Source: Actinoplanes sp. TBRC 11911
Lineage (GTDB): Bacteria; Actinomycetota; Actinomycetes; Mycobacteriales; Micromonosporaceae
Direction: 5' to 3'
Assembly: GCF_012933445.1 (NCBI RefSeq)
Contig: NZ_JABBNC010000014.1
Location: forward strand, 124,001 to 188,000
DNA: 64,000 bases
Positions 16,784 through 27,331 of this stretch are shown in pieces (within the stretch, counting starts at the first letter, position 1; each line of letters opens with the position of its first letter). Both the position numbers and the translations under genes were made by a program. The notes beneath the pieces are model-generated. The model did no database searches. It was not told the origin of the DNA and saw only the letters and a program-made list of their open reading frames with translations.

Positions 16784-17644
16784 ATGACTCGACTTCACGG
16801 CACCCTGATGGCCGCCGCCGTGCCCCTGGTCCTGCTCGCCGCCTGCGCCCGGCCGGCCGGGGACGCCGCCCAGCCGGCCGCCCCCGCCAAGCCCGCCGCC
16901 GACGCCGACGACCTGGTCGTGCGCTCCGAGTCGTACGGCGGGTTCGTCCCGGCCAGCCTGACCGTGGGCCGGCTGCCGGAGATCAGCGTCTACGCCGACG
17001 GACGGGTGATCTCGCAGGGCCCGGTCCCGGCGATCTACCCGGGTCCGGCGCTGCCCAACGTGCAGGTCACCACGATCAGCCAGGCGAAGATCCAGGAGAT
17101 CGTGAAGCAGGGCGAGGCGGCCGGGGTGCGCAGCGGCGCCGACTTCGGCCGGCCCAACGTCGCCGACGCGCCGACCACCCGGGTGACCGTCGGTGATCAG
17201 TCGGTCGCGGTGGAGGCGCTGCAGCAGAGCCAGCCCGACGACCCGATGCTCACCCCGGCGCAGCGCGACGCCCGCACCAAGCTCACCGCCTACGTCAAGA
17301 GCCTCTCCGAGCTCACGCTCGCCGGTGGTTCCGCTTCTGCGCCGTACGCCCCGGACGCCGTCGCCGTGCTGGCCCGGCCCTGGCAGAAGCCCGGCGACGG
17401 GATGCAGAGCCCGGCGAAGGCGTGGCCCGGCCCGGCGCTGCCCGGCACCTACGTGAACCCGAGCTTCAAGATCGGCTGTGTCACGGTGACCGGCGCCGAC
17501 AAGGACAAGGTGCTCGCCGCCGCCGAGTCCGCCACCTCGATCACCCCGTGGACCTCGGGCAAGGACAAGTACCTGATCACGTTCCGTCCGCTGCTGCCCG
17601 ACGAGAAGGGCTGCGGCGTGCTGATGAAGGGCAACCGCGGATGA
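16784..17644 (+). CDS. Putative lipoprotein of unknown function
   Basis: The product has 286 residues. A short signal with lipobox LAAC puts the lipidation cysteine at residue 21, followed by an Ala/Pro-rich spacer. The mature part begins DLVVRSESYGGFVP and contains SVYADGRVISQGPVP, a pattern seen in many uncharacterised actinobacterial lipoproteins. Two later cysteines (IGCVTVTG and KGCGVLM) could form a disulfide. No enzymatic motif is visible. There is no clear ribosome-binding site. It is transcribed on its own between the ABC operon terminator and the convergent FKBP gene. Confidence 0.82.
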   Translation: MTRLHGTLMAAAVPLVLLAACARPAGDAAQPAAPAKPAADADDLVVRSESYGGFVPASLTVGRLPEISVYADGRVISQGPVPAIYPGPALPNVQVTTISQAKIQEIVKQGEAAGVRSGADFGRPNVADAPTTRVTVGDQSVAVEALQQSQPDDPMLTPAQRDARTKLTAYVKSLSELTLAGGSASAPYAPDAVAVLARPWQKPGDGMQSPAKAWPGPALPGTYVNPSFKIGCVTVTGADKDKVLAAAESATSITPWTSGKDKYLITFRPLLPDEKGCGVLMKGNRG

Positions 17645-17717
17645 TCCCGATCGGCGAGGAGCCCGGCGAAAGGCCGGAGCGGGACGTGCCCGCCCCGGCC
17701 CCGCGGACCCGCCGGCG

Positions 17718-18086
17718 TTACTGCACGCCGAGCAGGTCCACCACGAAGATGAGGGTCTCGTTCGGCTTGATCACGCCGCCGGCGCCGCGCGCGCCGTAAC
17801 CGAGCTGCGGCGGGATGGTCAGCTTGCGCCGGCCGCCCACCTTCATCCCGGCCACACCCTGGTCCCAGCCGGCGATGACCTGTCCGCCGCCGAGCGGGAA
17901 GGCGAACGGCTCACCACGGTTGTACGACGCGTCGAACTCCCGGCCGGTCGAATGTGCCACACCGACGTAGTGCACATTCACGACGTGACCGGGAGTCGCC
18001 TCCGGGCCCTCACCGACGGTGATGTCCTCGATCGTCAGCTCCGCGGGCGGGTCACCCTGGATCGGGCCGACCTCGGGCTTATCCAT
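17718..18086 (-). CDS. FKBP-type peptidyl-prolyl cis-trans isomerase
   Basis: A 122-residue cytosolic FKBP domain with no signal sequence. The hallmark segments are all present: VNVHYVGV, FDASYNRGEPFAFPLGGGQV with IAGWDQGV, RRKLTIPPQLGYGARG and LIFVVDLLGV. The active-site aromatic residues of FK506-binding proteins (Tyr, Phe, Asp, Trp, Tyr) are conserved. It catalyses proline isomerisation in protein folding. GGAG lies 7 bp before the ATG. Confidence 0.96.
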   Translation of the reverse strand: MDKPEVGPIQGDPPAELTIEDITVGEGPEATPGHVVNVHYVGVAHSTGREFDASYNRGEPFAFPLGGGQVIAGWDQGVAGMKVGGRRKLTIPPQLGYGARGAGGVIKPNETLIFVVDLLGVQ

Positions 18087-18287
18087 GACGTTCTCCTTCG
18101 TTTCCTCTGGGCAGGGGCCGGTTCGCCGGTAAGAGCGTGATCGGCGAGGCCGGGCCCCACACCATGCAATCACAGCCCGATGCGGCCGGGCTCGTCCGGA
18201 TCGATCCCCCGATGTGCTGAACGACTCAAGCTCTCTTTCCGTATCCCTGCGCGGCACCGCCGGAGAAGCGCAGCAGGGAGAGCCACC

Positions 18288-19187
18288 ATGATCATCCGTC
18301 GTCTCGCCGCCATGGCCGGCGTCGTCACCGCCGCGGCACTGCTGCCGGCGCTGCCCGCCGCCGCGCACGGCGCTCCGACCACGCCGATCAGCCGGACCGC
18401 CGCCTGCGCGTCGGGCGGCAGCGACACCGGGGCCGCGGCCTGCAAGGCGGCGAAGACGGCCAACGGCGGTGCGCTGGGCAACTTCGACAACCTGCGTATC
18501 CCGGACGTGAACGGCAACGACCGGGCACGCGTGCCGGACGGGAAGCTGTGCAGCGGCGGCCTCGACGCGTACCGGGGTCTCGATCTCGCGAGGGACGACT
18601 TCCCGGCCACGTCGGTGTCGAGCGGGCAGACGCTGAAGGTCAAGTACCGGGCGACGATCCCGCACGCCGGATCATTCCGGATTTACCTCACGAATTCGGG
18701 ATATAAGGCGACGAAGAAGCTGGCCTGGTCGGATCTCGGCAGCAAGCCCCTGGCCGAGGTCAAGGAGCCGGCGCTGCACGACGGGGCGTACTCGATGACG
18801 GTGAAACTGCCGCAGCGCACCGGCCGGCAGATCCTCTACATCGTCTGGGAGACGTCGAGCACGCCGGACACCTACTACTCGTGCTCGGACCTCTCGTTCA
18901 AGGCGGCCGCGAAGCCGAAGCCCACCACCAAGGCCCCGGCCTCCTCGGCGCCGGCAAGCAAGAAGGCCACGGCGAGCCCGGCCGCGGCCGCCCCGGATAC
19001 GACGACGTCGGCCGCGCCGGCCGCGACCACCGAACCGTCCGAGCAGGCGCAGGTCCTCACTCCGGTCGGTGACCAGAGCAGCGCCACGCTCGGTCACTCG
19101 CTCATCGCGGGCGCGGCGGTGCTGGGCGGCGGCGCGGTGCTCTGGGCGGCGATCGGCGGAATCCGGCGGCGACGGCGGCAAAGCTGA
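18288..19187 (+). CDS. AA10 lytic polysaccharide monooxygenase, membrane-tethered
   Basis: The product has 299 residues. The signal peptide is cut after PAAA so that the mature protein starts with H27, the first ligand of the copper histidine brace; H126 in ATIPHAGSF is the second. Paired cysteines and the YYSCSDLSF end are typical of AA10 domains that oxidatively cleave chitin or cellulose. An Ala/Pro/Thr-rich linker of about 80 residues then leads to a C-terminal helix (LIAGAAVLGGGAVLWAAIGG) and a basic tail IRRRRRQS, so the enzyme is probably held at the membrane or wall. There is no LPXTG motif and no separate binding module. GGGAG precedes the ATG. Confidence 0.93.
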   Translation: MIIRRLAAMAGVVTAAALLPALPAAAHGAPTTPISRTAACASGGSDTGAAACKAAKTANGGALGNFDNLRIPDVNGNDRARVPDGKLCSGGLDAYRGLDLARDDFPATSVSSGQTLKVKYRATIPHAGSFRIYLTNSGYKATKKLAWSDLGSKPLAEVKEPALHDGAYSMTVKLPQRTGRQILYIVWETSSTPDTYYSCSDLSFKAAAKPKPTTKAPASSAPASKKATASPAAAAPDTTTSAAPAATTEPSEQAQVLTPVGDQSSATLGHSLIAGAAVLGGGAVLWAAIGGIRRRRRQS

Positions 19188-19219
19188 CCACAACGGTGTC
19201 GCACCTACGAAAGGTCGGT

Positions 19220-20344
19220 ATGTCAGCGCAGCCCAGTGATCTGTACGCGTTCCGCAGCCCGGACAAGCCGGACACCGTGACGATCATCGCTACCTACGCG
19301 ACGTCCCAGCAACCGGAGGCCGACTTCGGCGACGACGTCCTCTACGAGATCCACCTCGACGTCAACGGCGACGCCCGCCCCGATCTGTCCTACCAGTTCC
19401 GCTTCCGCACCGAACTGCGCGAGAACCGGCGCCAGTTCTACTCGGTGACGACCGTCGACGCGTACGGGAAACACCGCGTGCTGGCCGATCACCTGGCTTG
19501 CGACCAGGGGGTTTCGGTGCTGCGCACCGGGGAGAAGGTGTTCGCCGGCGAGCGCGCCGACGCGTTCTTCGTCCACCCGGGCGCGATCTTCGACCTCGGC
19601 GAGCAGGGCCCGTACGCCTTCGAAAGGCCGAGCCGGCCGAGCCGGTCCACTGTGCACGCCATCGCCGTGCAGATGCCGCGGAGCCTGCTGGACTGCGCGG
19701 TGGCCGGCGTGTGGACCTCGGCCAGCCGCCGCGAGGTACGCCTGGACACCGACAGCGACGATGTGGTGGTCGGCCCGCACCTGCAGGTGGCCCGGCTCGG
19801 CAACCCGCTGGTCGGCGACGTCGTCATGCCGGCCGCCGAGCGGGACACGTGGAACACGCTGCCGCCCGCCGAGGACAAGCGGTTCGCCGCGTTCGTCGAG
19901 AAGCCGGAGTTCGCGGACCGGCTCGTCGCGCGCTACCCGCGGGCCTTCGGTGCCCTGGCCGGTCTCGTCCGGGCCGGCACTCCGCGCTCGGATCTCGTGG
20001 CGCTGCTGCTCACCGGCATCCCGGACGGGCTGGTCGACGGCTTCGGCAACGCCACCGGCGAGACCCAGGCGGACATGCTGCGCCTGTCGCTCGCGGTGCC
20101 GCCGAGCGCCGACCCCAACCCGTTCGGGCTGCTCGGCGGCGACCTGGCCGGCTTCCCGAACGGCCGCCGGCCGGGCGACGACGTCGTATCGATCATGCTG
20201 CGGTGCTTGGCCGGTGCCACGTTTCCGCTGGTGGACGAGGACTTCCGGCCGGACGACGCGGCCGCGCTGGCCGAGCCCGGAGAGGGTGCCGGGGTGGACG
20301 GACCGCTGTCGACGTTTCCCTATCTGGGGTCGCCACGGGTCTAG
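19220..20344 (+). CDS. DUF4331 family protein
   Basis: A 374-residue protein without a signal peptide. The sequence SDLYAFRSPDKPDTVTIIAT and DDVLYEIHLDVNGDARPDLS match the start of the DUF4331 family, which is often adjacent to stress or regulatory genes but has no known reaction. The Asp/Asn-rich DVNGDARPD loop looks like a calcium-type site. ATG 19220, with AAAGG just upstream, is preferred over GTG 19196, which lies 8 bp after the LPMO stop. Co-transcription with the LPMO gene is likely given the 32-bp gap. Confidence 0.85.
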   Translation: MSAQPSDLYAFRSPDKPDTVTIIATYATSQQPEADFGDDVLYEIHLDVNGDARPDLSYQFRFRTELRENRRQFYSVTTVDAYGKHRVLADHLACDQGVSVLRTGEKVFAGERADAFFVHPGAIFDLGEQGPYAFERPSRPSRSTVHAIAVQMPRSLLDCAVAGVWTSASRREVRLDTDSDDVVVGPHLQVARLGNPLVGDVVMPAAERDTWNTLPPAEDKRFAAFVEKPEFADRLVARYPRAFGALAGLVRAGTPRSDLVALLLTGIPDGLVDGFGNATGETQADMLRLSLAVPPSADPNPFGLLGGDLAGFPNGRRPGDDVVSIMLRCLAGATFPLVDEDFRPDDAAALAEPGEGAGVDGPLSTFPYLGSPRV

Positions 20345-20353
20345 GGTGGACCC

Positions 20354-21349
20354 ATGGCAGGCGGAACGCTCTTTGAACCGCCGGTGCACGTCGCGTTACG
20401 AACGACCGACGTGGATCAGGCACGCGCCTTCTGCCGCTCGATGTTCTACGGTCCGCTGCGGATGGAGCCGGTCGGCGACCGCACCCGGTTCGCCTTCGAC
20501 GGCGACGTCGTCGTGCTGGGCTCCATCACGGTCGGCGAGATCAGCTACGCCAGCGACGTGCACCTGTGGATCGCCGACCTCGAGACGGCCTACCACGTGC
20601 TCGCCCCGCTGACCGGCAGCCTGAAGTCGCGGCACGGCGGCACCACGGTTGTCGCCGACCCGACGCTGGCCGCGGTGTACCGCCCGGTCGGCGACATCGA
20701 CCTGGACTGGCCGGGTGGCTGCCGGCTACTCAGCGTGAAGGTGGACCGGCACGCGCTGGAACGCGAACTGGACGCCGGCTCCGACTCGCGGATCGTTTCG
20801 CCGCTGCTGCTCGGCGCCAGCTTCGACCTGGCCGACGGCCCCGGGCGCACGTGGGCCGCGCTGGTCCGCCTGCTGCACACCGAGATGCGCGACGATAAGG
20901 GTCTGGCCGCCCAGCCCAGGGTGGCGGCCCGCTGGCGGGACATGCTGATCAGCGGGCTCGCGCTGATCGTCGAGCATCCGTACGGCGCCGAGGAACCGGC
21001 CGGCATGCTCGGACCGCGCCGGCCGCGCACGGTCAAGCGGGCCCTGGACGCGATGCACGCCGAGCCCGCCAAGCAGTACACGGCGGCCGAGCTCGCCTCG
21101 ATCGCCGGGGTCGGGGTGCGCGTGCTGCAGGAGGCGTTCCGCCAGCACGTGGGCTTGTCGCCGCTGTCCTACCTGCGCCGGATCCGGCTCGACGGGGTGC
21201 ACGCCGAACTGTCCCGCGGCGACCCGTGGCGGGCCAGCGTCAGCGAGGTCGCGTTCCGCTGGGGCTTCACGCACCTCGGGCGCTTCGCCGGGGCGTACCG
21301 GGAAAGGTTTGGGGTTCTGCCCTCGCACACCCTGCGGGAAAGGCGTTAG
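20354..21349 (+). CDS. AraC-family transcriptional regulator
   Basis: The product has 331 residues. The N-terminal half ([20 protein letters not shown] onward) resembles the AraC-binding-like domain of the ActR/FeaR type. The C-terminal double helix-turn-helix spans about residues 225-330 ([40 protein letters not shown], then [20 protein letters not shown]). It starts 9 bp after the DUF4331 stop and may form one unit with DUF4331 and the LPMO. The stop overlaps the convergent glgC stop by 4 bp. Confidence 0.92.
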   Translation: MAGGTLFEPPVHVALRTTDVDQARAFCRSMFYGPLRMEPVGDRTRFAFDGDVVVLGSITVGEISYASDVHLWIADLETAYHVLAPLTGSLKSRHGGTTVVADPTLAAVYRPVGDIDLDWPGGCRLLSVKVDRHALERELDAGSDSRIVSPLLLGASFDLADGPGRTWAALVRLLHTEMRDDKGLAAQPRVAARWRDMLISGLALIVEHPYGAEEPAGMLGPRRPRTVKRALDAMHAEPAKQYTAAELASIAGVGVRVLQEAFRQHVGLSPLSYLRRIRLDGVHAELSRGDPWRASVSEVAFRWGFTHLGRFAGAYRERFGVLPSHTLRERR

Positions 21350-22578
21350 AGCTCCACCCGTTGGCCCTTGCCGATCACCACGATGCCGTTGTCGGAGACG
21401 GTGTAGAGCTTGCGGTCGCGGTCCAGGTCGACGCCGATCTGCGCGCCCTCCGGGATCACCACGTTCTTGTCGATGATGGCGTTGCGCACGATCGCGCGGC
21501 GGCCCACCGACACGCCCTCCATCAGCACCGCGCCCTCGACGTGCGACCACGAGTTCACCCGGACGTTGGGGGAGACCACCGACCGCTCGACCAGCGACCC
21601 GGACACCACCACCCCGGGCGAGATCATCGACTCGATGGCGCGGCCCTGCCGGTCGTCGTAGCTGTGCACGAACTTCGCCGGCGGCCACGAGCCGCCGTTG
21701 GTGAAGATCGGCCAGTCGTGGTTGTACAGGTTGAAGATCGGCAGGGTGGCGATCAGGTCCATGTGGGCCTCGTAGAACGAGTCCAGCGTCCCCACGTCCC
21801 GCCAGTACCCGCGGTCGCGGTCGGTGCTGCCCGGCACGTCGTTCTCGCGGAAGTCGTAGACGTTCGCCTCGCCACGCTCGACCAGCATCGGGATGATGTT
21901 GCCGCCCATGTCGTGCTTGGAGTCCGGGTCCTGCGCGTCCTGCGTCACCGCGTCGACCAGCGCCCGGGTCGTGAAGACATAGTTGCCCATCGACGCGTAG
22001 ATCTCGTCCGGCGCGTCGGGCAGGCCGTCGACCTCCTTCGGCTTCTCCCGGAACGCGCGGATCCGCTTGCCGTCCTCGGCGACGTCGATCACGCCGAACT
22101 GGTCGGACATCGACTTCGGCTGCCGGATGCCGGCCACCGTGACCGCCGCGCCCGAGGCGATGTGGTCGTTGACCATCTGCTTCGGATCCATACGGTAGAT
22201 GTGGTCGGCGCCGAACACGATCACATAGTCCGGCGACTCGTCCCGGATGAGGTTCATGCTCTGGTAGATGGCGTCGGCGGACCCGGCGAACCAGCGCGGA
22301 CCGAGGCGCTGCTGGGCCGGCACCGGCGTGACGTAGTTGCCGAGCAGCGTCGACATCCGCCAGGTCTTGGAGATGTGCCGGTCGAGCGAGTGCGACTTGT
22401 ACTGGGTCAGGACGACGATCTTCAGGTAGCCGCCGTTGGCCAGATTCGACAGCACGAAGTCGATCATGCGGTAGATGCCGCCGAACGGAACCCCGGGCTT
22501 GGCCCGGTCGGCCGTCAGCGGCATCAGGCGCTTACCCTCACCACCGGCCAGAACGATTGCAAGCACCTTGACAGCCAT
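21346..22578 (-). CDS. glgC: Glucose-1-phosphate adenylyltransferase
   Basis: A 410-residue ADP-glucose pyrophosphorylase that makes ADP-glucose from ATP and glucose 1-phosphate for glycogen-type glucan synthesis. The N-terminal [19 protein letters not shown] is the nucleotidyltransferase signature, [13 protein letters not shown] and GADHIYRMD line the active site, and the C-terminal part carries the left-handed beta-helix ([30 protein letters not shown]). It is divergent from the glycosyltransferase at 22700, across about 120 bp, the same arrangement as mycobacterial glgC and glgM. Confidence 0.97.
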   Translation of the reverse strand: MAVKVLAIVLAGGEGKRLMPLTADRAKPGVPFGGIYRMIDFVLSNLANGGYLKIVVLTQYKSHSLDRHISKTWRMSTLLGNYVTPVPAQQRLGPRWFAGSADAIYQSMNLIRDESPDYVIVFGADHIYRMDPKQMVNDHIASGAAVTVAGIRQPKSMSDQFGVIDVAEDGKRIRAFREKPKEVDGLPDAPDEIYASMGNYVFTTRALVDAVTQDAQDPDSKHDMGGNIIPMLVERGEANVYDFRENDVPGSTDRDRGYWRDVGTLDSFYEAHMDLIATLPIFNLYNHDWPIFTNGGSWPPAKFVHSYDDRQGRAIESMISPGVVVSGSLVERSVVSPNVRVNSWSHVEGAVLMEGVSVGRRAIVRNAIIDKNVVIPEGAQIGVDLDRDRKLYTVSDNGIVVIGKGQRVEL

Positions 22579-22699
22579 GGAAGGACGCTAACTTTCCGCC
22601 AGCGGTAACGCCAGCCGATGGGCGGAACAGGGCGAGACCAACCTACCCGATCTTGTACGCCATGGCGCCGCCGGTCCGGTGAACCATTAGGCTTCGGGC

Positions 22700-23896
22700 G
22701 TGACCGAGCTGCGCGTCGATCTGATGACCCGGGAGTACCCGCCGGAGGTCTACGGCGGGGCGGGTGTCCACGTCGAGTACCTGGCCCGTGACCTGCGGGC
22801 GCTGGCCGACGTGCGGGTGCACTGCTTCGGCGCCCCGCGCGACGAGCCGGGCGTCACCGCCTACCCCGAGCCGGTCGAGCTGGCCGGGGCCAACGCGGCG
22901 CTGCGCACGATGGGAATCGATTTAGCGATGGCGTCCGGGGCGGCCGGCACGGACATCGTGCACAGCCACACCTGGTACGCGAACTTCGCCGGGCACAGCG
23001 CCAAGCTGCTGCACGACGTCCCGCACGTGGTCACCACGCACAGCCTGGAACCGTTGCGGCCGTGGAAGGCCGAGCAGCTCGGCGGCGGCTACGCGCTGTC
23101 CTCGTTCTGCGAGCGCACCGCCATCGAGAACGCCGACGCGATCATCGCGGTGTCCGGCGGCATGAAGCGCGACGTGCTCCAGGCGTACCCGTCGGTCGAC
23201 CCGGACCGCATCCGGGTGGTCTACAACGGCATCGACACAGAGCAATACCAGCCCGACTCCCGTACGAACGTGACCCAGCGCCTGGGCATCGACCTGAGCC
23301 GTCCGAGCGTCGTCTTCGTCGGGCGCATCACGCGGCAGAAGGGCCTGCCGTACCTGATGCGGGCCTGCCGGAGCCTGCCCGCCGACGTGCAGATCGTGCT
23401 GCTGGCCGGGGCGCCGGACACCAAGGAGATCGCCGCCGAGGTCGAGGCCCTGGCCGCCGAGCTCAGCGCCGAACGCGGGCCGCAGGGTGTGATCTGGGTG
23501 CAGGAGATGCTGCCCAAGCACGAGGTCGTGCAGGTCCTCACGCACGCCACCGTCTTCGTCTGCCCGTCCATCTACGAGCCGATGGGCATCGTCAACCTGG
23601 AGGCGATGGCCTGCGAGACGGCGGTGGTGGCGACCGCGACCGGCGGCATCCCCGAGGTCGTCGCGGACGGCGAAACCGGCCTGCTGGTCCCGATCGAGCA
23701 GCTCCAGGACGGCTCCGGCACCCCGGTCGACCCGGAGAGGTTCGTGGCCGACTTCGCCGCCGCCATGAACGACCTCGTGGCCGACCCGGCCCGCGCGAAG
23801 GCGATGGGGCTGGCCGGACGCCGCCGCGCGGTCGAGAAGTTCAGCTGGTCGCGCATCGCGCAGGACACCATGCAGGTCTACCAGTCGGTGCTCTGA
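22700..23896 (+). CDS. GT4 glycosyltransferase, GlgA/GlgM type
   Basis: A 398-residue GT-B enzyme from a GTG start. The N-terminus ([20 protein letters not shown]) and the nucleotide-binding half ([36 protein letters not shown]) match actinobacterial glycogen-synthase-like proteins. The mycobacterial orthologue beside glgC (Rv1212c) makes alpha-maltose 1-phosphate from ADP-glucose and glucose 1-phosphate, so this gene is better read as GlgM-like than as a classical glycogen synthase. That is inference from family and synteny. The last 19 bp overlap the convergent FAD enzyme gene. Confidence 0.93.
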   Translation: MTELRVDLMTREYPPEVYGGAGVHVEYLARDLRALADVRVHCFGAPRDEPGVTAYPEPVELAGANAALRTMGIDLAMASGAAGTDIVHSHTWYANFAGHSAKLLHDVPHVVTTHSLEPLRPWKAEQLGGGYALSSFCERTAIENADAIIAVSGGMKRDVLQAYPSVDPDRIRVVYNGIDTEQYQPDSRTNVTQRLGIDLSRPSVVFVGRITRQKGLPYLMRACRSLPADVQIVLLAGAPDTKEIAAEVEALAAELSAERGPQGVIWVQEMLPKHEVVQVLTHATVFVCPSIYEPMGIVNLEAMACETAVVATATGGIPEVVADGETGLLVPIEQLQDGSGTPVDPERFVADFAAAMNDLVADPARAKAMGLAGRRRAVEKFSWSRIAQDTMQVYQSVL

Positions 23897-24765
23897 CGCC
23901 GCTGGATCAGGTCGCGGGCGGCGGCCCGGCCGCTGAGCCAGGCGGTCTGCACCCGCGGCCGGCCGAACGCGTCCCCGGCCAGATAGACGTTGCCGTGCCG
24001 GGCGAAACCGCCGTGCCCGGGCCGCGGCGCCGCGTACCGCCAGCGGATCAGCTCCACCTCCGGCTTGCCGCCGATACCGATCGCCTCGCCGACCGCCTCG
24101 GCCAGCAGCATCCCGGCCGGCCCCTCGTCGTCCCCCTCGTGCCCGGCCGCGAACGCCGGAGTGGAATGCGCGACCAGGACCGGCGCCAGATCCCCGCGGC
24201 GGTCACCGTCGTCGCACACCGTGGCCAGCACCGGATGGTCGTTGACGAACGCGCCGGCGAACGGGCGCCACGTCCTCTCGGCGTACGTGAGGATCGCCGT
24301 GACCACCGGCGACCAGACCTGCTCGCGGGCCGCCGGGATGTCCGCCAGGCGCAGCGCCTCCGGGCCGGGCATGGCCAGCACCACGGCCTCGGCCTCGGGC
24401 AGCTCGGTGACCTCGGTGCGGTAGCCGATCTGCAGCTCGCGGGCCAGGTCGGCGGCGAGGCTGCGCAGCCCGCCCGGGGCCGACCAGCGCATCGGCGCGG
24501 TCCCGTGCTGCCCCTGGAACGTGTCGGTCCACGGATGCGCCAGCCCGTCGATCCGCCAGGTCTGCAGTCTGCCGTGGAAGGCCGGGTCGTCGGCGGTCAC
24601 ATAGGCGGCGCCGACATCCACCATCCGCCCGTCCCGTTTGATCGAGGCCAACCGCCCGCCGGGCTCGCCGGATCGCTCCAGCACCCGCACCGGCACCCCG
24701 GCATCGACCAGTTCACGAGCACACGCCAGGCCGGCCATACCGGCTCCCACCACCACGACTGTCAC
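23878..24765 (-). CDS. FAD-dependent oxidoreductase (renalase/amine-oxidase-like)
   Basis: A 295-residue flavoprotein. The dinucleotide motif [20 protein letters not shown] begins two residues after the GTG start at 24765, followed by the [12 protein letters not shown] motif of amine-oxidase-type FAD enzymes. The C-terminus has the expected second FAD motif ([18 protein letters not shown]). The length and pattern fit bacterial renalase-like proteins, which oxidise isomeric dihydropyridine nucleotides, but the substrate is not certain. The start is only 31 bp from the divergent GH10-like gene, so both transcripts probably have very short leaders. Confidence 0.87.
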   Translation of the reverse strand: MTVVVVGAGMAGLACARELVDAGVPVRVLERSGEPGGRLASIKRDGRMVDVGAAYVTADDPAFHGRLQTWRIDGLAHPWTDTFQGQHGTAPMRWSAPGGLRSLAADLARELQIGYRTEVTELPEAEAVVLAMPGPEALRLADIPAAREQVWSPVVTAILTYAERTWRPFAGAFVNDHPVLATVCDDGDRRGDLAPVLVAHSTPAFAAGHEGDDEGPAGMLLAEAVGEAIGIGGKPEVELIRWRYAAPRPGHGGFARHGNVYLAGDAFGRPRVQTAWLSGRAAARDLIQRRQSTDW

Positions 24766-24796
24766 ACGTTCGCACTCTAAAGGCACACTGGTCGCC

Positions 24797-26392
24797 ATGC
24801 GCCGCCCCCCGCTGAAGCTCACTCTCGTTCTCGCCGCCGTGCTCTTCGGGGTGGCCGTGCTGGGGCTCGGGCTGGTGCGCGCCGCGACCTACGAACCGCC
24901 CGCGGCCGCCGTCCCGCCGGACGTCGTCGAGGCCGCCGCCGAGACCGGCAGCTGTGCCGGGGTGCCCGCTCAGGCCCCGCGCGAGCTGCGCGGCATGTGG
25001 CTCACCACGGTGACGAACATCGACTTCCCGAGCCGGCCGGGCCTGAGCGAGGCCCAGGTCAAGGCCGAATATCTGGGCTGGCTCGACCTGGCCGTGGCGC
25101 AGCACCACAACGCCATCTTCGTGCACGTGCGCCCCAGCGGCGACGCCTTCTGGCCCTCGGCGTACGCGCCCTGGTCGGAATGGCTGACCGGCAAGCGCGA
25201 CGGGAAGTCGCCGGGGTGGGACCCGATGGCCTTCATGGTCGCCGAGGCGCACGAGCGCAACCTGGAGTTCCACGCCTGGTTCAACCCCTACCGCGGCACC
25301 CAGCCCGGCCCCGACGGACCGGGCGCCGACTTCAGCAAGCTCGCGCCGGACCACCCGCTGCTCAAGCACCGGGACTGGGCGATCTCGTACCCGACCGGCA
25401 AGCGGGCCCGGCTCTACTTCGACCCGGGCAACCCGGCCGCCCGCAAGTACGTCGAGGACTCGATCCTGGAGGCGGTGCGCAAGTACGACATCGACGGCGT
25501 GCACTTCGACGACTTCTTCTACCCGTACCCGGAGGACGGGCAGGACTTCCCGGACAACGCCAGCTTCACGAAGTACGGCGCCGGGCAGTCCCGCGCCCAG
25601 TGGCGCCGCGGCAACGTCGATACCCTGATCCGCGAGCTGCACGAGCGGATCCACCAGCTCAAGCCGTGGGTGAAGTTCGGGGTCAGCCCGTTCGGCATCT
25701 GGCGCAACAAGTCCACCGACCCGCTCGGCTCACCCACCAACGGCCTCGAGTCGTACGACGCCCAGTACGCCGACACCCGCAAATGGGTCAAGGAAGGCTG
25801 GCTCGACTACATCGTCCCGCAGCTGTACTGGCAGATCGGCTTCTCGAAGGCCGACTACGCGAAGCTGCTGCCCTGGTGGTCGGACGTGGTCAAGGGCACC
25901 GGCGTGCAGCTGTGGATCGGCCAGGCCGACTACCGGGTGGGGGAGAAGGGCGCCTGGAGCGACCCCACCCTGCTCGACCGGGAGATGACCCTCAACGAGA
26001 AGTACCCGGTCCAGGGCGAGATCCACTTCAGCGCCGCCTCGATCCGGCGGGACAAGCTGGGCGCGGTGACCCGCTACCGCGACGACCACTACGCGACGCC
26101 CGCACTGGTACCGCTGATGAAGCAGCTCCCGGCCAACCCGCCGCCGGCGCCCAAGCTCACCGACGCGACCCGCGGCCAGGACGGCGTGCTGCGCTTCACC
26201 AGCACCGGCATGACGGGGACGAGCTGGGCCCTGTACCGGGTCGACGGGAAGGCCGCGACGCTGGTGAACACCGGACGGGCCGGCGTGCCGGTCGCCGACC
26301 CGGCGCCGCGCGGCGGCCCATCCACCTACTGCCTCGGCGGGCTCGACCGCTCCGGCAACCAGGGACCGCTCAGCGCCCCGCTGTCACGGTGA
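24797..26392 (+). CDS. Glycoside-hydrolase-like GHL10 (YngK/DUF187) protein
   Basis: The product has 531 residues. An N-terminal uncleaved-looking anchor ([20 protein letters not shown]) exposes the rest outside the membrane. The TIM-barrel domain shows [45 protein letters not shown] and [15 protein letters not shown], all typical of the GHL10 family (B. subtilis YngK). The family is predicted to hydrolyse a glycan, perhaps wall-associated; no substrate is settled. The C-terminal 80 residues form a Fn3-like domain. The 3' end overlaps the convergent SDR by 23 bp. Confidence 0.9.
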   Translation: MRRPPLKLTLVLAAVLFGVAVLGLGLVRAATYEPPAAAVPPDVVEAAAETGSCAGVPAQAPRELRGMWLTTVTNIDFPSRPGLSEAQVKAEYLGWLDLAVAQHHNAIFVHVRPSGDAFWPSAYAPWSEWLTGKRDGKSPGWDPMAFMVAEAHERNLEFHAWFNPYRGTQPGPDGPGADFSKLAPDHPLLKHRDWAISYPTGKRARLYFDPGNPAARKYVEDSILEAVRKYDIDGVHFDDFFYPYPEDGQDFPDNASFTKYGAGQSRAQWRRGNVDTLIRELHERIHQLKPWVKFGVSPFGIWRNKSTDPLGSPTNGLESYDAQYADTRKWVKEGWLDYIVPQLYWQIGFSKADYAKLLPWWSDVVKGTGVQLWIGQADYRVGEKGAWSDPTLLDREMTLNEKYPVQGEIHFSAASIRRDKLGAVTRYRDDHYATPALVPLMKQLPANPPPAPKLTDATRGQDGVLRFTSTGMTGTSWALYRVDGKAATLVNTGRAGVPVADPAPRGGPSTYCLGGLDRSGNQGPLSAPLSR

Positions 26393-27272
26393 GCGCCAGG
26401 TCCCACAGCCGGTCCGCGGCGGCCGGGTCGACCGACCAGTCCGCGACCGTGCCCGCGGGCGCGTCCGGTCCGCCGGGCCCGGTGGGGGCCTGCCGGTTGT
26501 CGAGGAAGTAGCGGCCGGTCACGCCGTCGAGCAGCGGCGACGCGACGAGCAGCACGGACGTCGCGGCGCCCTGCTCCGGGGTCTTGTAGAAATCCGGCAT
26601 GATCAGATTGCCGTCGGCGTCCATGCCGCCGAAGCCCCGCATCGTCGCGCGGTCGACGTGCCGCTGGAGGCGGGTGTGGATGTAGCCGGGGTCCAGCGCG
26701 TTCGCGGCGATGCCGTCGCCCGGCCAGCGCCGCCCGATCGCCACCGCGAGCAGCACCCCGGCGGTCTTCGACCGGCTGTAGGCGGCCCACCGGTCGTAGG
26801 GGCGCCGCTCGAACTGCGGGTCGTCGAAGTCGAACGGCGCCCGGAGCTGGGCGCCGGACGAGACGATCGCGACCCGCCCGCCGCGCAGGTTCTCGCGCAG
26901 CCCCGTGATCAGCGCGAAATGCCCCAGGAAGTTGGTCGCGAGCTGCAGTTCCCAGCCGTCACGGGAGGTCTCCCGCCGCGGCAGCGCCATGATCCCGGCG
27001 TTCGCGACGATCCCGTCGAGCGGCCCGGACCAGCCGGCCACGAACGTGGCGACCGAGTCCAGATCGGTCAGATCCACGTGACGTTCGCCGGGCCCCGGGC
27101 TGCGGGTGGCCACCGTGACCTCGGCGCCCGCCCCGCGTAACGCCTCGGTGGTGGCGCGGCCGATGCCGGACGAGCCACCGGTCACGATGTAGCGCCGGCC
27201 GCCCAGATCGACGCCGTCCAGGATCTGCGCCGCGGTCGCCTTCGGTCCGAAAGGGGTGGTGATCAATGTCAT
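26370..27272 (-). CDS. SDR family oxidoreductase
   Basis: A 300-residue short-chain dehydrogenase of the retinol-dehydrogenase-like, longer type. Motifs: YIVTGGSSGIGRATTEAL at the N-terminus, ANAGIM, the Ser of VAIVSSGAQ and YSRSKTAG with the catalytic tyrosine and lysine. It is divergent from an AraC-type regulator, which probably controls it. A -35/-10 pair (TTCACC, 17 bp, TAATTT) ends only 6 bp before the ATG, so the transcript should be leaderless. Confidence 0.93.
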   Translation of the reverse strand: MTLITTPFGPKATAAQILDGVDLGGRRYIVTGGSSGIGRATTEALRGAGAEVTVATRSPGPGERHVDLTDLDSVATFVAGWSGPLDGIVANAGIMALPRRETSRDGWELQLATNFLGHFALITGLRENLRGGRVAIVSSGAQLRAPFDFDDPQFERRPYDRWAAYSRSKTAGVLLAVAIGRRWPGDGIAANALDPGYIHTRLQRHVDRATMRGFGGMDADGNLIMPDFYKTPEQGAATSVLLVASPLLDGVTGRYFLDNRQAPTGPGGPDAPAGTVADWSVDPAAADRLWDLALTVTAGR

Positions 27273-27278
27273 GCTTCA

Positions 27279-27307
27279 AAATTAGGACCGCCGATCTGGA
27301 CGGTGAA
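27279..27307 (-). promoter_or_regulatory. Leaderless promoter of the SDR gene
   Basis: On the minus strand TTCACC (27307-27302), a 17-bp spacer and TAATTT (27284-27279) form a good sigma-70-type promoter. The -10 box ends 6 bp before the ATG at 27272. Confidence 0.6.
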
Positions 27308-27331
27308 TCGCTCAGCGTCCACCATGGTTTC

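Noticed and set aside
24766-24796. Start of the FAD enzyme further upstream at 24822
   Set aside because: It would overlap the start of the divergent GH10-like gene and add residues before the dinucleotide-binding strand; GTG 24765 gives the normal family start.
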